In this document: piece by piece, positions 39,900 to 44,178 of the stretch | Layout of the letters: the number at the start of each line of letters is the position of its first letter | How positions within the stretch are numbered: the first letter of the stretch is position 1 | From: Ottowia sp. | Lineage (GTDB): Bacteria > Pseudomonadota > Gammaproteobacteria > Burkholderiales > Burkholderiaceae_C | Direction of reading: 5' to 3' | DNA: 44,178 bases | NCBI GenBank assembly: GCA_023228705.1 | Contig: JALOAS010000016.1 | Location: 1 to 44,178, forward strand | Program-made: the position numbers and the translations under genes | Notes under the pieces: model-generated | Database searches by the model: none | What the model was told of the DNA's origin: nothing | What the model saw: only the letters and a program-made list of their open reading frames with translations

Positions 39900-41361
39900 C
39901 AAACAAATGCGCCTGGCTGCCGCGTGCGGCCCTGAACGCTGATCCAACAATGCACGCACGTCCATGAAGCTGTCCGAGAGTGGGGCAGCCAAGGCCGTAG
40001 CGCGGGTTGCCCCCGCATGCGCTGGCGCGTGGCGTCGAGCGACCGCGAGCGGTCTGCAGGGCTTGGTCGACGACACCATATTGCACCTTCATTCATGCAG
40101 TGGTGGCTTGGATGTTCTGATCCGGCGGTCGAAGACGCGCTGTGCGACGTGCCACGGTACGGCCAATTGGCCAGTCTTGGCATAGGCACCTGATGGGGGC
40201 CCGGATCATCTGTCGTTTCGACCGCATCTTGTGCTTTGGACACCGTCTCGGAGCCAGACTCGGCCGCCCAACCTGTTCTGGATTGTAAATAGCATCCTGG
40301 AGGCAAAGACCGGATCCGCAGGGGGGAACGGCCACGGCCGCCAGCATCGCCGCCGGCCACGGATCGTCCAGGAGCAAGGCGTCAAAGGCGATCCCGGGCT
40401 GCGCGGGGAAAAAAAGAGCGTATCTGGCACATGCGGGTCGGAAATTCTGACGTCGGCATTTTCTACGCGCTTCTTGCCGTGTCTCTAATCGCTGCGCCCG
40501 ACGGCGTCATCGGGACGGCGGAAAACAAGAATTCCCCAAAAGACACGGATTCGACTTCCTGACCTGCAGACAAATCACCCGCCGTGTGGCAAGTCCCGGC
40601 CTCTTTGGCCCGATACCGCAGTCATGGGCCTTTGCCTGCCCGCTGACCACGCGGAATCCCTACGCAGGTTTTCCAGGTGCAACGGGACATTTCCTGTCAT
40701 CCATCAGCACCCATGTCCTACATGGAACGGCACAAGCGGGGCATAGCATGACCCTACCGTTCGACACCCGCGCAGCGCGGCGTCCGGGTCTGAATCAGGA
40801 CCCTGGATCCGCAGCACGGCAATCCTGGCGTCGACGGCCTCGTTTTTACTCAGAGCTTGAAAATGAATTGATCGCGCCCGAGAGGATCGCCAAAGCCCGT
40901 CCAATCAAGACGCAAAGCGCAGGCATGGCCCGTGCCATGGCGAGCATTTGCAACGCGGAGTGGGCGGGTTTGGGCGGTCAAAGCGGGCATGAGGGATTCT
41001 TTCTCAATCGCGGGCTGAGTCCGGTTCGCAAGCGCGCGGTATCCAACGCCAAGCGGCTGAGTCACACGCGATAGACGACGGGAAGTCGAAGCAAGGCCAT
41101 GCTTGCATCTGGCGTGGCCGGCCTTGGGTTCATGGGCGAACAGGGCTGACAGGGCCACGTTTTCGTATGCGTGATCCGGGCGCTCAGCCGCAAAGGCCGA
41201 GCCTGCGGTACGCGCCGCCAGAGCCGTTGGCTGCTGCGGGTGCCCGTCGACGGTGCTCGGAAACCCATGTGGCAACCGTCGGGACGGATGGATACCCATC
41301 CATGCACGGACGGCGTCGATGATTGTTGGCATTCCGTCTGGTTCTGGCAGCCGTTGCGGGA
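39900..41361. other. About 1.46 kb with no recognisable gene
   Basis: On both strands the open frames are short, lack ribosome-binding sites and show no family resemblance. Base composition is a little less GC-rich than the coding neighbours. The segment lies between a frameshifted nuclease gene and DUF2254. The frame 40850-41332 (leftward, 160 codons) lies directly downstream of DUF2254, but its composition looks non-coding to me. I see no tRNA, terminator or inverted-repeat element here. Confidence 0.5.
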
Positions 41362-42681
41362 CTAGAGACTGCGCGCATCAATTGCTCCGAGCGCACCATG
41401 TGCGACCGTGCGCTGCAATGCAGCGTAGCGGCGCCCAACGGCGGCCAGATCCGCCGCGTTGTCGATGCTGCGCTGCGCGTCTGCCCAGACCAGATCGGCA
41501 TGGTGCAGCAGCACCTTGCGGCGCGCGTCGTCGCTCTCGCACGCGATCACGCTGGAGAGCACGTCCAGTGCCCGGATCATCACGGCCGGGCTGCCCGATG
41601 CGTTCTGGCGGATCATGTGGAACATCACGTTGACCAGGCCGCCATACGTCAGACTGGGCGCGACGAGCGCAACGGCATCGTCGCGCGTCGTCACGCCGCT
41701 GCGCAAGTGCGCTCCGGCCAGGTCGCAAAGGGCCACACCGAGCCGGTTGAGCACGCTCATGGCGGTTTGCGGATCGTTGATTCCCGGTGACAGGGCCCGA
41801 ACCGCCACCTCGACCAATTGTCGTACCGCGTATTCCAGATCGCCGGCGCTGCCGCGCGTCCGCGCCAAAGCGGTTGCGTTGACGACCGCCTCCTCGGCTT
41901 CTGGCACCTGGACAGACATCAAGGCGATGGGCGCGCCGGGAAATACATAGTCGCCCCGACGTACAAGAAGCCGTATGGCAGTTCCGTGTTTCGCTGCCCA
42001 GTTGGCCAGACTTGCTTCGTCGAGTTGCTGCAGGTAGCCGCGTCGTTTGTCGACGATGGTGGTGGCGTTCAACCAGAATGTTGCGGGCGGCGGCTCGGTT
42101 TGTGCCTTGTCGGCGACTGTGGACTTCATGGCCAGGCGAATGTCTTCGCTCACGAGTTCAATGACCGTGTCGACGTTGATGCGATTGGCCATGTGGCCAA
42201 CGAAGTAGACCAGCGTCGCGACGCACGCAAAGGCCAGCAGGACGCCGAAACTCAGGGCCAGGTGCGGCGTGAACGCTCCTTCTTCCTGCGTTCTGACACT
42301 GCTGAGCACCATCAGTGCGTATGAAAAGGTCCCCAGGAAGGCGCCCAATGAGAGCTGCACCCCGCGATCGCTGGTGAAATTCCGGAGCAGGCGCGGGCCC
42401 ATTTGCCCGGCCGCGAGCGACAGGGCGGCAATGGTGATGGAGAAGACAGTGCCTGCGACCCCGATCGTCGACGACGCGATGGCGCCAAGCAGTGTGCGTG
42501 CCCCCGCGCCACCGCCGTTGTAGAGCCAGTTGCTGTTGGTCATCCACGCAGGCAAGTCGACATTGCGGTCCACGCCCAGCAACGCGATCGCCAGCAGGAT
42601 GCCTGCAAGCACCATGGCGCCCGGAACGGGCCAGAAGGCCTCGCGCAGTTGGTTGACAAGTTTCAGGATGCGCGCATTCAT
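41362..42681 (-). CDS. DUF2254 family membrane protein
   Basis: The 439-residue product matches DUF2254, an uncharacterised family of predicted membrane proteins. Helices are visible at residues about 20-38 (VPGAMVLAGILLAIALLGVD), 65-92 (LLGAIASSTIGVAGTVFSITIAALS region), 113-131 and 142-163. The family hallmarks are GVAGTVFSITIAALSLAAGQ, GPRLLRNFTSDRGVQLSLG, LALSFGVLL AFACVATLVYFVGHM and, in the soluble half, ALSPGINDPQTAMSVLNRL, which is its most conserved stretch. ATG 42681 is chosen because the family begins shortly before the first helix; the same frame is open to 42876, and that upstream part includes a thermonuclease-tail relic. It is leftward and isolated in a gene-poor region. Confidence 0.88.
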   Translation of the reverse strand: MNARILKLVNQLREAFWPVPGAMVLAGILLAIALLGVDRNVDLPAWMTNSNWLYNGGGAGARTLLGAIASSTIGVAGTVFSITIAALSLAAGQMGPRLLRNFTSDRGVQLSLGAFLGTFSYALMVLSSVRTQEEGAFTPHLALSFGVLLAFACVATLVYFVGHMANRINVDTVIELVSEDIRLAMKSTVADKAQTEPPPATFWLNATTIVDKRRGYLQQLDEASLANWAAKHGTAIRLLVRRGDYVFPGAPIALMSVQVPEAEEAVVNATALARTRGSAGDLEYAVRQLVEVAVRALSPGINDPQTAMSVLNRLGVALCDLAGAHLRSGVTTRDDAVALVAPSLTYGGLVNVMFHMIRQNASGSPAVMIRALDVLSSVIACESDDARRKVLLHHADLVWADAQRSIDNAADLAAVGRRYAALQRTVAHGALGAIDARSL

Positions 42682-42807
42682 GGAATGGGCCGCCCGGGCT
42701 TTGAACTGACCCGCGGAAGCAGGGCAGTTGGGGGGTGGTCGTCGAGCGGCTGTCTGCAGTCTATCGAGCCCAGTCGCATGAGTCCAGCTGCTGGTTGCCG
42801 GGTTTTG

Positions 42808-42861
42808 GCTTGGGCAGCCTGTCGGCAGGTGATAGACGCGACTGCGACGGTTGCCAATGGT
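42808..42861 (-). pseudogene. Short relic of a thermonuclease C-terminal tail
   Basis: On the bottom strand this encodes TIGNRRSRVYHLPTGCPS, clearly matching IGNR-SRIYHLPAGCPS of the gene at 39193-39899. Similarity stops abruptly on either side by eye. The relic retains the base that is missing from the longer copy, which supports the frameshift call there. It lies upstream of DUF2254 and shares its open frame by chance. Confidence 0.7.
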
Positions 42862-42989
42862 GGGGCGGCCTGTCATCGAGGCTGCTTGCGCGCCCGTATC
42901 CGCTGCGGTTTTCCTGGCGACATGATCTCCGGGTCAACGCGGAAGATAGTTGGCAAGCATTGTCAGCTCACCGGATGACAGATGATCTC

Positions 42990-43080
42990 GGCCCTTGCGG
43001 GCCTTGTATGAAAGCCGCCTGCGGCGGCTCATGATGAATCATGGCGGCGCAGCCGCAGTCATTGCCGCCGCGAAGCGGCG
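42990..43080. repeat. Cluster of four short GC-rich hairpins (REP-like)
   Basis: In 91 bp there are four perfect small palindromes: GGCCC-TTGC-GGGCC (42990-43003), GCCGCC-TGC-GGCGGC (43014-43028), GCGGC-GCA-GCCGC (43044-43056) and CGCCGC-GAA-GCGGCG (43066-43080). They are separated by AT-richer spacers with repeated ATGATGA/ATCATG words. The gene-poor setting and the regular spacing resemble repetitive extragenic palindromes. No gene is seen between 42862 and 43139. Confidence 0.75.
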
Positions 43081-43139
43081 CGGTCATCAACGCGTCAGCG
43101 AGCTCATCGTCATGTGCCTGATCTTGCTGAGCATCGCTT

Positions 43140-43510
43140 TTAATCAGGACGCGCAGTGGGCGCCAGCTTGAGCCCGAGATTGTTGTGGCTGTTGTGCGCA
43201 GCCCGCTGCACCGAACAAGGAGGTCGATCGGTGACGTACGGGTTGTAAACGCACATCATGTCACGGCGAATCGGCCCGGCGCTGGGATCTATGCTCGCGC
43301 ACAGACGCGGCCTCACGTCTGTGCGCACTTTTGTTTGCACCATCGCGCGCAAGGGATTGTGTGGAGCGCTTACCAAAGGATCGGCACCGCTCCGGCGCCA
43401 TCCATCTTGGTCAGGCAAAGGCGTACCTGGTGGCGCTCTGCGTCTTGGTCAGCGCGCCGCCATCGGTTACCGAAACACCTCGGCTGATAATTTTTGCCGC
43501 GGCGCAGGCG
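43140..43510 (-). pseudogene. Degenerate thermonuclease-family relic
   Basis: The stretch about 43195-43510 aligns base by base with about 39480-39800 of the nuclease gene, on the same strand, with many substitutions and small gaps. Encoded fragments include MMCVYNPYVTD against MAWVYDQYVTD of the longer copy. There is no signal peptide, no intact catalytic region and no usable start. It ends next to the tRNA-Ser terminator. This looks like an old duplicate now decaying. Confidence 0.75.
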
Positions 43511-43554
43511 TCTCAATGAGCAGGATGCATGCGATTGCAGCGGGACCAACGCAT

Positions 43555-43601
43555 AAAAAAAGCCCCAAGCGTCGCCCGGATGTGGGTCCAGACGTGGGGC
43601 T
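43555..43601 (-). terminator. Rho-independent terminator of tRNA-Ser
   Basis: Read leftward, AGCCCCA (43595-43601) pairs with TGGGGCT (43561-43567), flanking an inner partly paired segment, and is followed by seven U (43555-43561). It lies 55 nt after the tRNA 3' end. Confidence 0.8.
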
Positions 43602-43656
43602 GAGTTTTTGCAATCCGATTTTTATCGAGCAAATTCAGTGAATTATGCAAAAAAAC

Positions 43657-43747
43657 TGGCGGAGAGGGCGGGATTCGAACCCGCGAAGGGTTATTCACCC
43701 TTACACGCTTTCCAGGCGTGCGATTTCAACCACTCATCCACCTCTCC
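43657..43747 (-). tRNA. tRNA-Ser (anticodon GGA)
   Basis: The 91-nt bottom-strand sequence starts GGAGAGGTGGATGAGTGG and ends GGGTTCGAATCCCGCCCTCTCC-GCCA, with an encoded CCA. The acceptor stem GGAGAGG/CCTCTCC is perfect. The anticodon loop CTGGAAA (43709-43715) gives GGA, which reads UCC/UCU serine codons. A long variable arm (TAAGGGTGAATAACCCT) is typical of serine tRNAs. It is followed by its own terminator at 43555-43601. Confidence 0.96.
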
Positions 43748-43864
43748 GTGGCCGGTCATGCGTTATTGTAGTGGCGTGCGCCGGTTGGTCGTGCAATCCG
43801 TTGTTATCCGGCGGCGCGGGCGGTGAAGTGACATTTGGGGGTTCTTGCGGGTTTGTCCAGACAA

Positions 43865-44178
43865 TTGCGTCTTTTTACCGCTATCTTGCCGACGCGGCAG
43901 GAGCAGCAGGCGGTGGCGGCGTTGCGGCGCGGCTGGGCGCTGCCGCAGCAGCGGCTGCGGCCGCAGGTCGAGCGGCTGCACCTGACGCTGCAGTTTGTGG
44001 CAGATTGGCCGGCGGCGCGGCTGGCCGTTTGGCAGCAGGCGCTGGCCGGGCTGCGCTTTGAGCCGTTTGACATCGTCCTGGCGCGCAGCGAGCGCTGGCG
44101 AACGCCCGGTGGTGAACTGCTGGTGCTGCTTCCGCGTGCGTGCCCGGCGCTGGTGGCGCTGCACGCTGCCACCGCAGC
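43865..44178 (+). CDS. thpR: RNA 2',3'-cyclic phosphodiesterase (ThpR/LigT family), N-terminal part
   Basis: The frame gives RLFTAILPTRQEQQAVAALR, then LRPQVERLHLTLQFVADWPA and WRTPGGELLVLLPRA, and runs off the right edge. The HLTLQF segment holds the first of the two HxT motifs of this 2H phosphoesterase family, which opens 2',3'-cyclic phosphates and can ligate RNA ends. The family start is nearly always a Met-Arg-Leu-Phe-like stretch. Here no ATG is available: the frame has a stop at 43829-43831, so TTG 43865 (or TTG 43853 or 43835) is the probable start. About 105 residues are visible, roughly half the usual length. It points away from tRNA-Ser. Confidence 0.78.
   Translation, partial: MRLFTAILPTRQEQQAVAALRRGWALPQQRLRPQVERLHLTLQFVADWPAARLAVWQQALAGLRFEPFDIVLARSERWRTPGGELLVLLPRACPALVALHAATA

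Noticed and set aside
40850..41332. Leftward frame of 160 codons just downstream of DUF2254
   Set aside because: No recognisable domain or convincing ribosome-binding site, and a composition unlike the neighbouring genes. A homology search giving conserved relatives would change this.
42961..43090. CRISPR array
   Set aside because: The short palindromes differ from each other and the spacers are 10-20 bp; no identical direct repeats and no cas genes are present anywhere in the window.

Overview
This is a GC-rich chromosomal segment from a betaproteobacterium, most likely Burkholderiales. The evidence is the tmRNA tag ANDERFALAA, glutathione-based redox genes (gor and a glutaredoxin-type arsC), a TAXI-type TRAP transporter with a fused permease, DUF945/YdgA and DUF2254 proteins, and an alpha-2-macroglobulin/PBP1C pair. 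No plasmid or phage replication, capsid or conjugation genes and no CRISPR array were seen. Most of the window is ordinary core or accessory chromosome.

Layout. 0-1.1 kb: RNA modification (mnmH start, leftward; rlmB). 1.3-4.5 kb: a TAXI TRAP transporter (receptor, hairpin, fused permease). 4.6 kb: two abutting heptanucleotide arrays. 4.7-8.2 kb, leftward: D-amino-acid dehydrogenase, then a tightly overlapping set DOMON-like protein > NamZ-like exo-muramidase > ArsC. 8.4-11.8 kb, rightward: two CHRD lipoproteins, DUF924, a methyltransferase and TatD. 11.8-17.4 kb: an L-lactate-dehydrogenase-like FMN enzyme, a MATE exporter, a DUF945 protein and glutathione reductase. 17.6-20 kb: tonB-exbB-exbD behind a promoter with a Fur-like site. 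20.2-24 kb: a frameshifted patatin gene, a 161-bp inverted-repeat element and two duplicated serine beta-lactamase-fold hydrolases. 24-34.3 kb, leftward: alpha-2-macroglobulin, a 234-bp MITE, pbpC and an unfamiliar multi-pass membrane protein. 34.4-34.8 kb: tmRNA with terminator. 35.4-39 kb: an acetoacetyl-CoA synthetase gene split by the second MITE copy, then an orphan ABC solute-binding protein. 39-43.6 kb: a gene-poor, decaying stretch with a frameshifted thermonuclease gene, relics of further copies, DUF2254 and a cluster of GC hairpins. 43.6-44.2 kb: tRNA-Ser(GGA) and the start of thpR.

Most notable is a small non-autonomous transposable element present twice, about 94% identical by hand alignment, with 17-bp ends starting CCTAGATTCC and a 5-bp target duplication. 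The ends resemble those of the IS1380/ISEcp1 family. One copy splits the acetoacetyl-CoA synthetase gene so cleanly that removing the element plus one TTCAT restores a full frame. The other sits exactly at the alpha-2-macroglobulin/pbpC junction, supplying the last codons and stop of the first gene and nearly all of the upstream region of the second. A second, unrelated element flanked by CTAG lies right after the broken patatin gene. I found no convincing new defence or biosynthetic system; the main candidates for novelty are these elements and the 596-residue membrane protein at 24.1-25.9 kb.
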